From Paeniglutamicibacter antarcticus_C (lineage in GTDB: Bacteria; Actinomycetota; Actinomycetes; Actinomycetales; Micrococcaceae): a DNA stretch of 64,000 nucleotides. The translations under genes were made by a program, and so were the position numbers. Shown piece after piece: positions 43,798 through 52,474 of this stretch. The notes below the pieces were generated by a model that saw only the letters and a list, made by a program, of their open reading frames with translations, did no database searches and was not told where the DNA came from. The stretch lies in NCBI RefSeq assembly GCF_039544305.1, contig NZ_BAABLK010000037.1, forward strand, positions 62,001 to 126,000, given 5' to 3'. The number at the start of each line of letters is the position of its first letter. Positions within the stretch are counted from its first letter, which is position 1.

Positions 43798-45125
43798 GCC
43801 AGCACTTGTCCCCGGAAATCTCTGCCCCGAAGGTTCATGCGACCACGGACAAAGCCACCAAGGTCCGCTACGTCGTCGCATTCATGCTCTTCCTTACGGT
43901 GGTCATCAACTATCTTGACCGCTCCAACCTCTCGGTGGCGGCGCCGCTGATCGCCGAGGAGTTCGGGCTCGACACCGCCCAGCAGGGTTTCCTGCTCTCG
44001 GCGTTCGGCTGGACCTACGCCGCCATGCAGCTGCCCGGCGGCTGGTTGGTTGACCGTGTCCCGCCGCGCTTGCTCTACCCGATCTGCCTGGTGCTGTGGT
44101 CCCTGGCCACGATCTTCATGGGGATGGCGGGTAGCTTCGTGGCACTGATCGTGCTGCGCATGGCGGTTGGTGCCTTCGAGGCCCCGGCCTACCCGATCAA
44201 CAACAAGGTGGTCACCGCCTGGTTCCCGGAAAAGGAACGCGCCACGGCCATCGGGTTCTACACCTCGGGCCAGTTCATTGGCTTGGCGCTGCTGACTCCG
44301 GTGCTGATCTGGCTGCAGCACGTGATGAGCTGGCACTGGGTCTTCGTGGCCACCGGTGCCGTGGGCATCGTCTGGGGCCTGATCTGGTACCTCTTCTACC
44401 GCAACCCGGTGGATTCGAAGCGTGCCAACGCGGCGGAGATCGAATACATCCGCGAAGGCGGCGGACTTGTCGATCTAGGCAGTACCGAGACTACCGAGAA
44501 GAAGCCAAAGCTCAGCAAGACCGACTTCGCCTTGGTCCTGGGACGGCGCAAGCTCTGGGGCATTTACATCGGCCAGTTCTGCCTGACTTCGACACTGTGG
44601 TTCTTCCTGACCTGGTTCCCCACCTATCTGGTGAACTACCGGCAGATGGATTACATCCAGACAGGCTTCCTGACCTCGCTGCCGTTCATCGCCGCCCTGG
44701 TGGGTGTCCTGATTTCCGGGGTACTCTCCGATACGTTGCTCAAGCGCGGAATGACGCTGGGTGCTTCACGCAAGCTCCCGATCATCACCGGCCTGCTGTT
44801 GTCGATGAGCATGATCGGCGCGATCTTCACCGATAGCACCGCACTGGTCATCATGTTCATGTCCATTGCGTTCTTCGGCAACGGGCTGGCTTCCATCACT
44901 TGGTCGTTGGTGTCGGCACTGGCTCCGGCACGCTTGATCGGCCTGACCGGTGGCATGTTCAATTTCATTGGCAATCTTTCATCGATCGCGACCCCGATCG
45001 TGATCGGCATGCTGGTGACCAAGACCGACTTTGGTCCGGCCTTCATCTACATGACCGTTGTTGCTGCGGCGGGAATCGTTTCCTACATTGCACTCGTGGG
45101 CAAGGTCGAGCGGGTCGAAGGCTAG
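43791..45125 (+). CDS. dgoT: MFS galactonate/hexonate transporter (DgoT type)
   Basis: 444 residues with 12 helices, anion:cation symporter (ACS) group: VVINYLDRSNLSVAAPLIAE at helix 1, motif A-like GGWLVDRVPPR, and GFLTSLPFIAALVGVLISG. It should import D-galactonate with protons. The ATG at 43791 overlaps the end of dgoD by 7 bases. A terminator follows. Confidence 0.88.
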   Translation: MVSQHLSPEISAPKVHATTDKATKVRYVVAFMLFLTVVINYLDRSNLSVAAPLIAEEFGLDTAQQGFLLSAFGWTYAAMQLPGGWLVDRVPPRLLYPICLVLWSLATIFMGMAGSFVALIVLRMAVGAFEAPAYPINNKVVTAWFPEKERATAIGFYTSGQFIGLALLTPVLIWLQHVMSWHWVFVATGAVGIVWGLIWYLFYRNPVDSKRANAAEIEYIREGGGLVDLGSTETTEKKPKLSKTDFALVLGRRKLWGIYIGQFCLTSTLWFFLTWFPTYLVNYRQMDYIQTGFLTSLPFIAALVGVLISGVLSDTLLKRGMTLGASRKLPIITGLLLSMSMIGAIFTDSTALVIMFMSIAFFGNGLASITWSLVSALAPARLIGLTGGMFNFIGNLSSIATPIVIGMLVTKTDFGPAFIYMTVVAAAGIVSYIALVGKVERVEG

Positions 45126-45147
45126 AAGGTTCTCGATCTCAGTACGT

Positions 45148-45196
45148 AACAGCGGGCTTCCACAGAACCAGCCCGGTTCTTTGGAAGCCCGCTGTT
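45148..45196 (+). terminator. Rho-independent terminator of the dgo operon
   Basis: 15-base arms AACAGCGGGCTTCCA / TGGAAGCCCGCTGTT with further inner pairing AGAACC / GGTTCT. Confidence 0.82.
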
Positions 45197-45357
45197 GCGT
45201 TTAAGAAGAAGTTGATTGCCTGCTGCCGTACAAGATCGACGTGCCGTCAATAGTTGAGGGCTGCTCAGTGTTCCGCCTCACTCCGGAGACCGTTGGGGAA
45301 TATCCAGATCACTAGGACTCGTTGCATGATGCAAGTACAAACGACTGGAGTCCTACC

Positions 45358-46431
45358 GTGAACTTGTTTTCCCCGCTGACCCTTGGCGACCTTGAGCTGC
45401 CCAACCGCTTGGTTATGGCGCCGCTGACCCGTTCGCGTTCCCGCATCGACGGTGTGCCGAACGACGACGTCGTGGAGTACTACCGCCAGCGTGCCTCCAT
45501 GGGCCTGATCATCTCCGAAGGTGTCTACCCCAGCTTCACCGGCCAGGGGTTCGTCCGCCAGCCCGGCTTGGCCACCGAGAAGCAGGTCGCGGGTTGGAAG
45601 CGCGTCACTGACGCCGTGCACGCCGAAGGGGGACTCATCGTGGCCCAGGTGATGCACGCCGGACGCGTCACCCACACGGAGATCACCGGGCAGGAGCAGA
45701 TCGTCGCTCCCAGCGCCATCGCCGTGGAAGGGGAAACCCGGACCTACACCGGTAAGCATGCCTACCAAGTCCCACACGCCCTATCAGCCGCCGAGCTGCC
45801 GGGAATCATCGACGAGTTTGTCAGCGCATCGCGCAATGCCATGACGGCAGGATTCGATGGCGTCGAGCTGCACGGTGCCAACGGGTACCTGCTGCACGAG
45901 TTCTTGGCACCGAGTGCCAACACGCGTACCGACGCCGATGGCGGCTCCCCGCAAAACCGGGCAAAGTTTGTCATCGAGGTCGTTACGGCTGTGGCCAACG
46001 CCATCGGGGCGGGCCGTACCGGCCTGCGTATTTCCCCGGAACACAACGTCCAGGGCGCGCTGGAGACCGACCCGGTGGATGTGGCGGCCACCTATGGCGC
46101 GCTGATCGACGGCATTGCCCCGTTGGCACTGGCTGCGTTGAGCATCCTGCACAAGGATCCCTCCGGTGCGCTGGTCCAGGACCTGCGCACCCGCTTTGGT
46201 GGACCGGTCCTGCTGAACACCGGTTTCCAGTCCATCACCACGTACGACGACGCGGTGGCCGTGGCAGCCAACGGCTGGGGAGATGCCGTGGTGGTGGGTC
46301 GCCCGGCGATCGCCAACCCGGATCTGGTGCGCCGCTGGCGCGAGGACCTGCCGTTGAACGAACCTGATGCTTCGACTTTCTACACCGAGGGCCCTGCCGG
46401 CTACACCGACTACCCGTTCTGGGAGAACTAG
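45358..46431 (+). CDS. Old Yellow Enzyme-family NADH:flavin oxidoreductase / alkene reductase
   Basis: 357 residues, FMN TIM barrel. NRLVMAPLTRSRS binds FMN, AQVMHAGRVTH follows, and the substrate pair is His-x-x-Asn in VELHGANGYLLHEFL. DAVVVGRPAIANPDLVRRW is the phosphate-binding end. It reduces activated C=C bonds such as those of enones; its physiological substrate is unknown. A GTG at 45358 with GGAG upstream gives the family-typical NLFSPLTLG start; the ATG at 45322 would add 12 residues. Terminator follows. Confidence 0.9.
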   Translation: MNLFSPLTLGDLELPNRLVMAPLTRSRSRIDGVPNDDVVEYYRQRASMGLIISEGVYPSFTGQGFVRQPGLATEKQVAGWKRVTDAVHAEGGLIVAQVMHAGRVTHTEITGQEQIVAPSAIAVEGETRTYTGKHAYQVPHALSAAELPGIIDEFVSASRNAMTAGFDGVELHGANGYLLHEFLAPSANTRTDADGGSPQNRAKFVIEVVTAVANAIGAGRTGLRISPEHNVQGALETDPVDVAATYGALIDGIAPLALAALSILHKDPSGALVQDLRTRFGGPVLLNTGFQSITTYDDAVAVAANGWGDAVVVGRPAIANPDLVRRWREDLPLNEPDASTFYTEGPAGYTDYPFWEN

Positions 46432-46453
46432 GCGACATTGGGGAGCAGAGCAC

Positions 46454-46500
46454 GTGAAGCGGTCGGAATCAGTTAAGACTGGTTCCGACCGCTTCACTTT
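46454..46500 (+). terminator. Rho-independent terminator after OYE gene
   Basis: 20-base arms (GTGAAGCGGTCGGAATCAGT against its complement, one mismatch) with a 4-base loop and TTT. It separates convergent genes. Confidence 0.87.
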
Positions 46501-46524
46501 CGGCTGCAGATGTTTAGATTGCGC

Positions 46525-47133
46525 TTATGCGTTCCATAGTGCTGCATCCAGATCTCCAGGCCGCCAGCCGCGCTTCGCGGCGGCTTCATGGATGACCGCG
46601 GAGAGGTGCGGGTATGCGTGATCGATGATTCCAGCTTTGGCAGCCAGTTTGCGGATCCTTACATCGATGGCAACCGTGGTGAAACTGCCGGCCAAGATAT
46701 CGAAGTAGTCCAACGTTTTTGGTCCGACATGCTTGATGCGGCGCAGTGCCGCACGGAGTTCGTCCCTCTCTGGTGCTGAAGCGAGACGATCACGGAGCTC
46801 ACTGACGGTGTTGATCTGCTTGGACTCGAAAACACCGAGGATCTCATCGATTTGCTGTAGACGTTCAGTTGATTTCCAACGGATAACCGTACCGAGGTCT
46901 CCACCGTTGATCCGCGCACGGAATCCCGAGGCTGTTTCGGCGTCCGGCCAAGCCGCGATCAAAGCGCGTACACGGGGTTCCACAGTGGACTTATAACGTT
47001 GACGCCGCTGAAGTACAGCATCAACGATCACTGCACCCATATGATCCCATCCACGTGCCACTTGGGCAGATCCGGTGATTCCGTTCGCATCGATGTAAGT
47101 GAGAAGTTTTTCAGCATCAATCGTCGTTGTCAT
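46525..47133 (-). CDS. HhH-GPD-like protein (DNA glycosylase fold)
   Basis: 202 residues. A helix-hairpin-helix is seen in LRRIKHVGPKTLDYFDILAG, and the aspartate expected at the end of an HhH-GPD module follows in TVAIDVRIRKLAAKAG. No iron-sulfur cysteines are present. It may be a base-excision glycosylase/lyase or only a DNA-binding relative. The ATG at 47131-47133 is chosen; the reading to 47316 has unlikely composition. It lies at the left edge of the defence-like island, on the same strand as the helicase operon but behind a strong stem-loop. Confidence 0.72.
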   Translation of the reverse strand: MTTTIDAEKLLTYIDANGITGSAQVARGWDHMGAVIVDAVLQRRQRYKSTVEPRVRALIAAWPDAETASGFRARINGGDLGTVIRWKSTERLQQIDEILGVFESKQINTVSELRDRLASAPERDELRAALRRIKHVGPKTLDYFDILAGSFTTVAIDVRIRKLAAKAGIIDHAYPHLSAVIHEAAAKRGWRPGDLDAALWNA

Positions 47134-47385
47134 GTAGGCATCTTGACACGAAGCTACGACGGATACCCGGAGATGACGTGTGAAAGCGTGGAGACTACGG
47201 GAACGTAAGAATCTGGAACATCCGGCTCCGATAATCTTCCCGAAGAGATGTTGTTGAGCTGAGACGCCCTTGTTGGTGCTGGGGATGATGATGGTGACTC
47301 GGACTGGGCAACGCAAATGCCGCGTTTCCCATAACTACCGATGTTCAAGAGCATAGGCCCCGCATGCATGGAGAGATTATGTTCT
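47134..47385. other. Gap between HhH-GPD gene and helicase terminator
   Basis: No supported gene. With the adjacent stem-loop the non-coding stretch is about 305 bases. It must contain the promoter of the leftward HhH-GPD gene; no element is certain. Confidence 0.5.
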
Positions 47386-47437
47386 GGATTTACGCCGGGT
47401 TGCCTCGCTCTACAGCGAGGCAACCCGGCGTAAATCC
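47386..47437 (-). terminator. Perfect 24-base-arm stem-loop after the helicase gene
   Basis: Arms of 24 bases (beginning GGATTTACGCCGGG) match exactly around the 4-base loop CTAC. The structure starts 1 base after the helicase stop. No T-run follows leftwards, so it is a terminator of the actinobacterial type or an RNA-stabilising hairpin. Confidence 0.75.
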
Positions 47438-47438
47438 T

Positions 47439-50400
47439 TTATGGTCGAAGATTAAGTGGTTGCATCGTTGGGTTCTTGAGGGCCTCGATGAGATCATCTT
47501 GTCGGGCTTGGCCCAGAAGCAGACGGTATGAGGCCAGCCCCGAGAGCATCCGTGCGGTACGTGGAACGTCACGGCTCAAGGGATGGTCCAGCAGTCGTCG
47601 CTCGATTTTCTGGACTCCGGGATGGATCCAGTACGGAGCAAATTCACGTTGGTTCTCCGGAAGATCCGGCAAATGGCGTTCTGCTTCCTTGAACAATTCG
47701 TGCCAAGGATTCCGAGGCTTCGATTCCATGACACGTTTGGCGTGGGCTACCGCTGTATTCTTTCGGACGGCGTGTCCCATGTAGCGATTCACTCGTCCTT
47801 CGCGTTGTTCGAAATCGACGGGGTTGGACGGCGCATTCCAGTGGATGACCGAATGGCACCACCAGTGGAAGTCGATTCCTTCCTGCCCTACGGATGTCGT
47901 AGCCAAGACGAAGGGCCAAAACGGGCTATTGAATGCCCGACGGACTTCGGGAAGTCGCTGGGTCATCCCGCCCTCTGTTTTGCCTCCGCCATACCGGACT
48001 GCGAAGCGGGTGGCCATGCGCAGGATCGCCTCAGGCTGGCCAGGATATTTGGCCGTCAACTGCGCAGCTGTCAACGACAGTGCACCTCGAATCGTTTCGG
48101 CGATATCCCAAAGCTGCTCGGCGGTTATCGTAGCCTTGGGCTGCTGGCTGCGTAGCTGGTAGACATACTCATCAAGAACGGACTGCAGGTTGCCGTCCAA
48201 GCAGTATTGCAAGACATGCTGCCAGTAGTCGCCCTCCTGATACATGTAGTCCAGTAGGGCTGAAACATCCTGCCGGTTAAACAGCGCGCGCAGCCCATTG
48301 GCGGCATGAACTGTTGCTTTCCAGTGCTCCTCGGCGTCGAAGGAGGCGGGCAGGATTCGACCCAACGCCCGATACATGCAATTAGCGGGCGAAGCGATGG
48401 CCAGCTTTCCAAGACCGGGGCGCGCGCCGGTCTTTGGTCCGGCAATGGTTTCCAGCATCTTGACGGCGTGCACCATGAAGATGCTTTCCTCGGGCACTTC
48501 ACCCTCAACACTGGATGTGGATGACCGGGATCCAAGATCGGCGACCATCTTGATGTGATTGCGGGCTTGAGCTGGGTCGGTTTTCCAATGCGGCGGCAGT
48601 GCCCCGGGAAGGCCGAAGTATGAAGACCACAACCCCAGCTCGTCGTTCGGCACCGTGTCGCCGGCTCGTTCGCGACAAACGGCTTCGGCCGAAGCAACCA
48701 AATCCGAGGTCACCGGCAATCCCCTGCTTCCGGTGTCGGATGGCGTTGATCCGGACGCATCGCCGGGGTTGAGACGGAGTGGATCCGTGCGGTTGGCTAG
48801 GGCGGCATGGGGCACGAATAGTGCCATGGCAGACATGCTGGAAGGCGCACCTTCACGCAAACGCCAGTTGAACCGTCCCGTGAAGCGTTTCCGAGCTTCG
48901 GCCGTGTTTTCCAGCGGTACGTCACGCAATGTCATCATCTTCCGCTCCGCCTCGTACGACAAGAGCGTGGATACGGCATTCGGGGTGGCGTTCCACGACG
49001 AAAATATGAGTTGCTTGGTCAAATCGGGGCTAACGGCCGCGTATGCCCCTGCCGGTTGGGTATAGGGGCAGGAGGGCGGCATCCATAGCAGTTTCCATTG
49101 GCCTTGGCCAAGTGCGTGTTCTTCGACCTCACGGTACTTGGCGTTGTCGGATTCGAGCCGATCGAAGTTTGCGTAGCGGAGGCTATCGATGGTTTTCAGG
49201 CTTGGAAGCAGTGGCACTAAGGACTCGGTCGCGCCCTCGATTGTCCCGTCTATGATCTTTCCGAGTTGGTAGTCGCCAAGGAAATTTGCGAAGTAGGGTA
49301 CGGATTTCCAATACTCGATGGGATTGCCGGCATCCGCCGCTCGCGAGGCCGCCGTGAGTGCCGTCAGGCTGCGTAGGTCTTCGGCGTGGAGCCTGTTTGG
49401 TTTCATCCGAACCACACGCAACATGTCTCCTTCGGACAGCTGCGGACGTTCCGTCCTGCACATATAGCGCTTGAGCTGCTTCTGCAGGTTCAGATAATTG
49501 TCCCCGCTTTCGATACCGGTGAGCTGGCGCCGGCGGCGTGCCAACAGGGAGTCCAGCCGTCCCATCCACTGCGGTTCATCTTGGGACAGGAAGGAAAGTA
49601 GCTGACGGAATTCCTTCGCATGGTCTTCCCCTGATTCGTTGTCGCCCGATGTATGTGCTTTGTAGGGGGTGGCCGAAAGCAGCAGTAACTTGGCTCCCTT
49701 GTAGTTCAGGAAATTGCGGGCGAGTTCCGCTGCCCCCTCTAGTTCGCTTTCCTCACCTGTGCTGAACAGGAGGTCTTGAAACCGTTGGAACTCATCCAGG
49801 ATGATCAGATCAGGCTCGAGGCATTCGAGTCCGATTTCGGCGAGGACAGCCCGCATCTGACCGATGAGGTCCCGCATGGGTTCCCTTAAAGAATCTAGGT
49901 CGGACATGGAATGCAGCATGCTCTTGAAACGTCGTATCAAGCCAAGCTTTGTGGCACGGGACTTGAACCCGCGCTTCACCATTCCGGAGAACCCCTTGGG
50001 AACGCGCTGTCTCGTTCTATTCACGTTGTAGCTGAAGCCAGGGATTCCGGAATTTCCGCGAAGTAGTTCAAGGGCACGTTCTTGATCATCGGCCGAGAAC
50101 CTCCGCGGAGCGATTCGGCTGTCACCTTCACCCAGGATTTGTTCCAGCATGACGTAGAGAACAGCACGCTCGTCTGAGTTTCCTAGCCTCTGGCTATCGT
50201 TGAAGGATGTGCCGGGAGTGATGGAAATGAAATTGACGCGCTTGGTGGTGTTCGCTGCTGGTGAGGCATTGAGTTTGCCGAGCTCAAGTGGGAGCAGTGA
50301 GAGGCGTCCGGATTCAATAACGTCAGCCTGTCCGGTGACGTTGATCCGGGCGATGTTTTGTCGGGCGAGGTCCGAATTGGAGCACATATAGACAATGTCA

Positions 50401-50609
50401 ATGCGGTCAACGTCATTAACGGACTCCAGATGTTCTATCGCCTTGGCGACGAGGCCGGCCGCCACGACGGATTTACCCAAGCCGGTTTCATCCGAGACGA
50501 GGAATCGGTCGGTGGTGGGCGAATCCGTGTACAGGCGCTTGAAAACATGGTTGACGGTCTTCGTCTGGAACTTTTTGAGTCCTGAAAGTGTGGACTGAGC
50601 TTTGAACAT
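47439..50609 (-). CDS. Large SF2 (DEAD/Snf2-like) helicase of a putative defence operon
   Basis: 1056 residues. Walker A is SDETGLGKS (39-47), motif II is DEFQ (272-275) in LIILDEFQRFQDL, motif III is LSATP (311-315), motif V is SVGQEGIDFH (about 906-915) and motif VI is QREGRVNRY (935-943). Between the two RecA-like lobes lies an unusually long region of nearly 600 residues of unknown fold, probably target recognition or partner binding. The N-terminus (LSGLKKFQTKTVNHVFKRLY) is a Q-like motif region. It is last in a leftward operon, 2 bases after the PLD gene. It should translocate on DNA or RNA using ATP. Not a DrmA/DrmB protein as far as I can see. Confidence 0.88.
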   Translation of the reverse strand: MFKAQSTLSGLKKFQTKTVNHVFKRLYTDSPTTDRFLVSDETGLGKSVVAAGLVAKAIEHLESVNDVDRIDIVYMCSNSDLARQNIARINVTGQADVIESGRLSLLPLELGKLNASPAANTTKRVNFISITPGTSFNDSQRLGNSDERAVLYVMLEQILGEGDSRIAPRRFSADDQERALELLRGNSGIPGFSYNVNRTRQRVPKGFSGMVKRGFKSRATKLGLIRRFKSMLHSMSDLDSLREPMRDLIGQMRAVLAEIGLECLEPDLIILDEFQRFQDLLFSTGEESELEGAAELARNFLNYKGAKLLLLSATPYKAHTSGDNESGEDHAKEFRQLLSFLSQDEPQWMGRLDSLLARRRRQLTGIESGDNYLNLQKQLKRYMCRTERPQLSEGDMLRVVRMKPNRLHAEDLRSLTALTAASRAADAGNPIEYWKSVPYFANFLGDYQLGKIIDGTIEGATESLVPLLPSLKTIDSLRYANFDRLESDNAKYREVEEHALGQGQWKLLWMPPSCPYTQPAGAYAAVSPDLTKQLIFSSWNATPNAVSTLLSYEAERKMMTLRDVPLENTAEARKRFTGRFNWRLREGAPSSMSAMALFVPHAALANRTDPLRLNPGDASGSTPSDTGSRGLPVTSDLVASAEAVCRERAGDTVPNDELGLWSSYFGLPGALPPHWKTDPAQARNHIKMVADLGSRSSTSSVEGEVPEESIFMVHAVKMLETIAGPKTGARPGLGKLAIASPANCMYRALGRILPASFDAEEHWKATVHAANGLRALFNRQDVSALLDYMYQEGDYWQHVLQYCLDGNLQSVLDEYVYQLRSQQPKATITAEQLWDIAETIRGALSLTAAQLTAKYPGQPEAILRMATRFAVRYGGGKTEGGMTQRLPEVRRAFNSPFWPFVLATTSVGQEGIDFHWWCHSVIHWNAPSNPVDFEQREGRVNRYMGHAVRKNTAVAHAKRVMESKPRNPWHELFKEAERHLPDLPENQREFAPYWIHPGVQKIERRLLDHPLSRDVPRTARMLSGLASYRLLLGQARQDDLIEALKNPTMQPLNLRP

Positions 50610-50611
50610 GG

Positions 50612-52474
50612 TTATGGTCCTTCAACTGCAGCCAAGGCTGCGTCCCAGAGAATGCGGATTTCATCCAAATCGGGATCCCCGTCGGACATCGCATAGAGCT
50701 GTGCCAGCACTGGCTCCACATCCGCAAAAAGCTTTGCCGCACCTGGACTGGCTGCGGCTGTTGCCACCACCTCGAACAAACCAGAAAATCCCATTCCATT
50801 ATCTGCCAGCGCTGCACCGAAAAAACCCAGCGACCCATCAGTCGAGTTCTGGGGAGAGACATCTTCGGGTGTGAGAAACAAAAGCAGGAATGCCCGGAGC
50901 TTCTCGGGTGTGTCGAGTTGGCTGGCAATGATTCTGTCGATGCGTCCATCTATATCCGTACGCAGGACCCCCTGAACAATGGTGCTGCGTTTCATTCCTG
51001 AATCGACGTCCGTCAACTCTATGAGGGCGAACGGCGTCACTGATGCCAGCGGCAAGCGGGAGAAGAAATGGCGTTCGGGCCTGTTATCAGCCTCGATACG
51101 ATGCAGCTGGTTGGGCAATGTCAGTAGGCCGATCTTCGCCGCGAATCCTGGTGAAGGTGCGTAGGAGTGTTCAATCCGAAGCTCGTAGTCATCACGTCCG
51201 ATCGAACTGGAAGCGTCGAGGGTGAACACGTGGGATGCGGCCTCGATCAGGGCATTTTGAAGTCGGAATTCAAGTGCTGATTCTTCAGTGTGCTCCATGC
51301 CGCCGGGTCCCTCATGCAGAAGGAAATGTAGCGATTCGAGGTCCTTGCGAACCTGGTCGACACCGATCGTCGTCTTGGGGCCGGTCATCTCAACACAGAA
51401 TTCGACGTTACGGCGGAACGCGGCTTGCGTGGCATTCGCAGATCCAAGAAGCACATGGGTGGTACGGTCAAAATCCGTGAAAACGGCCTTCGCGTGTAGT
51501 CCTCGTAAATCTTCGGCTTCCATCATGGCATCCATTTCCTCTTCGTCAGCGACACCAAGCTCGTTGAAAGAGTGGAAAACAATCTTTGGATCGCTCAGTG
51601 TCTCCGGAGAGAGCGTGTCCAATTCTTCGCCCCTCCCGAATACATCAAGTTGTTGCGTCCATTTGTCACGGAGCGCCACAACGGTGGTGTCGTCAACAAA
51701 CGGCGAAATCAGAAGCTTCTTGGCACCAAAGCTTCGGCGGCCATCGCTTTGTCCGTTAAGGCCGACGGCGGACTCACCATCACCCAGCAATCTGGCAAGT
51801 GAGCTTTCCGGGATGTTTTCTCCCGTTCCGAGGGGACGGAATGCCAAAGTGCCGATGTCGGGTGGCAGCTCCCATATCGCTTGGGTGAGTCGCTGAGTGA
51901 GCCCCGAAATCCGGGTAATACGATCGGGATCAAGATCGCGGGTTGCCATCCCCGGCAATGCCTCTATAAAGCGGGCCAGCGGACCGTTATCTATGGAGAA
52001 ATCCTGTGAGTCCTCTTCCGGATCAGAGATACGCCCGTCAACACGGACCAAGAGATCCCACGAGGCATCAGGGGTGAGGTTCCGGCTGCTACACAGGAAT
52101 CTATATGTGAGGTGTTCGCCGGACTCGTATTCGACGAGCCAGATTTTTGGATGGAAAAGTGCCCCACGCTGCGGAGACACGACCTGATGGAGCATCGGTT
52201 CAAGGACCGTCAATAAATCGTTGGCTTGGCGGGGAACACGTGTCAGTCCGGCTTGACTGAAGATGTCGATCCGGTCGGAGACCTTTCGGACGGCATTTAT
52301 GACCGCGACGGAGTTCTCCGGGTCTTCACCGGAGCCTTTGATGAAGCTCAGTGGAATGGCGAGCGCGCTGACCATATCCAGCGTGAACGTGGTTCCCACC
52401 GCTTGCCTCAGTCGGTAGCCATGAGGTGGGCGTAGCTGTTCCGACAAGGACTCGCGTGAATTGGCATCAAGCAT
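50612..52474 (-). CDS. Phospholipase D-family nuclease with two HKD motifs
   Basis: 620 residues. First HKD half-site: His108 and Lys110 in ALFHPKIWLVEY with SSRN (129-132). Second: His327 and Lys329 in LHAKAVFTDFDRTTH with GSAN (344-347) and Glu358. The second half of the chain (about 400-620) is of unknown fold. Family knowledge: stand-alone PLD proteins with such motifs include nucleases (BfiI, Nuc) found in restriction and anti-phage systems. The gene overlaps the DUF6361-like gene by 8 bases and is 2 bases from the helicase gene, so all three proteins are made together. Confidence 0.85.
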   Translation of the reverse strand: MLDANSRESLSEQLRPPHGYRLRQAVGTTFTLDMVSALAIPLSFIKGSGEDPENSVAVINAVRKVSDRIDIFSQAGLTRVPRQANDLLTVLEPMLHQVVSPQRGALFHPKIWLVEYESGEHLTYRFLCSSRNLTPDASWDLLVRVDGRISDPEEDSQDFSIDNGPLARFIEALPGMATRDLDPDRITRISGLTQRLTQAIWELPPDIGTLAFRPLGTGENIPESSLARLLGDGESAVGLNGQSDGRRSFGAKKLLISPFVDDTTVVALRDKWTQQLDVFGRGEELDTLSPETLSDPKIVFHSFNELGVADEEEMDAMMEAEDLRGLHAKAVFTDFDRTTHVLLGSANATQAAFRRNVEFCVEMTGPKTTIGVDQVRKDLESLHFLLHEGPGGMEHTEESALEFRLQNALIEAASHVFTLDASSSIGRDDYELRIEHSYAPSPGFAAKIGLLTLPNQLHRIEADNRPERHFFSRLPLASVTPFALIELTDVDSGMKRSTIVQGVLRTDIDGRIDRIIASQLDTPEKLRAFLLLFLTPEDVSPQNSTDGSLGFFGAALADNGMGFSGLFEVVATAAASPGAAKLFADVEPVLAQLYAMSDGDPDLDEIRILWDAALAAVEGP

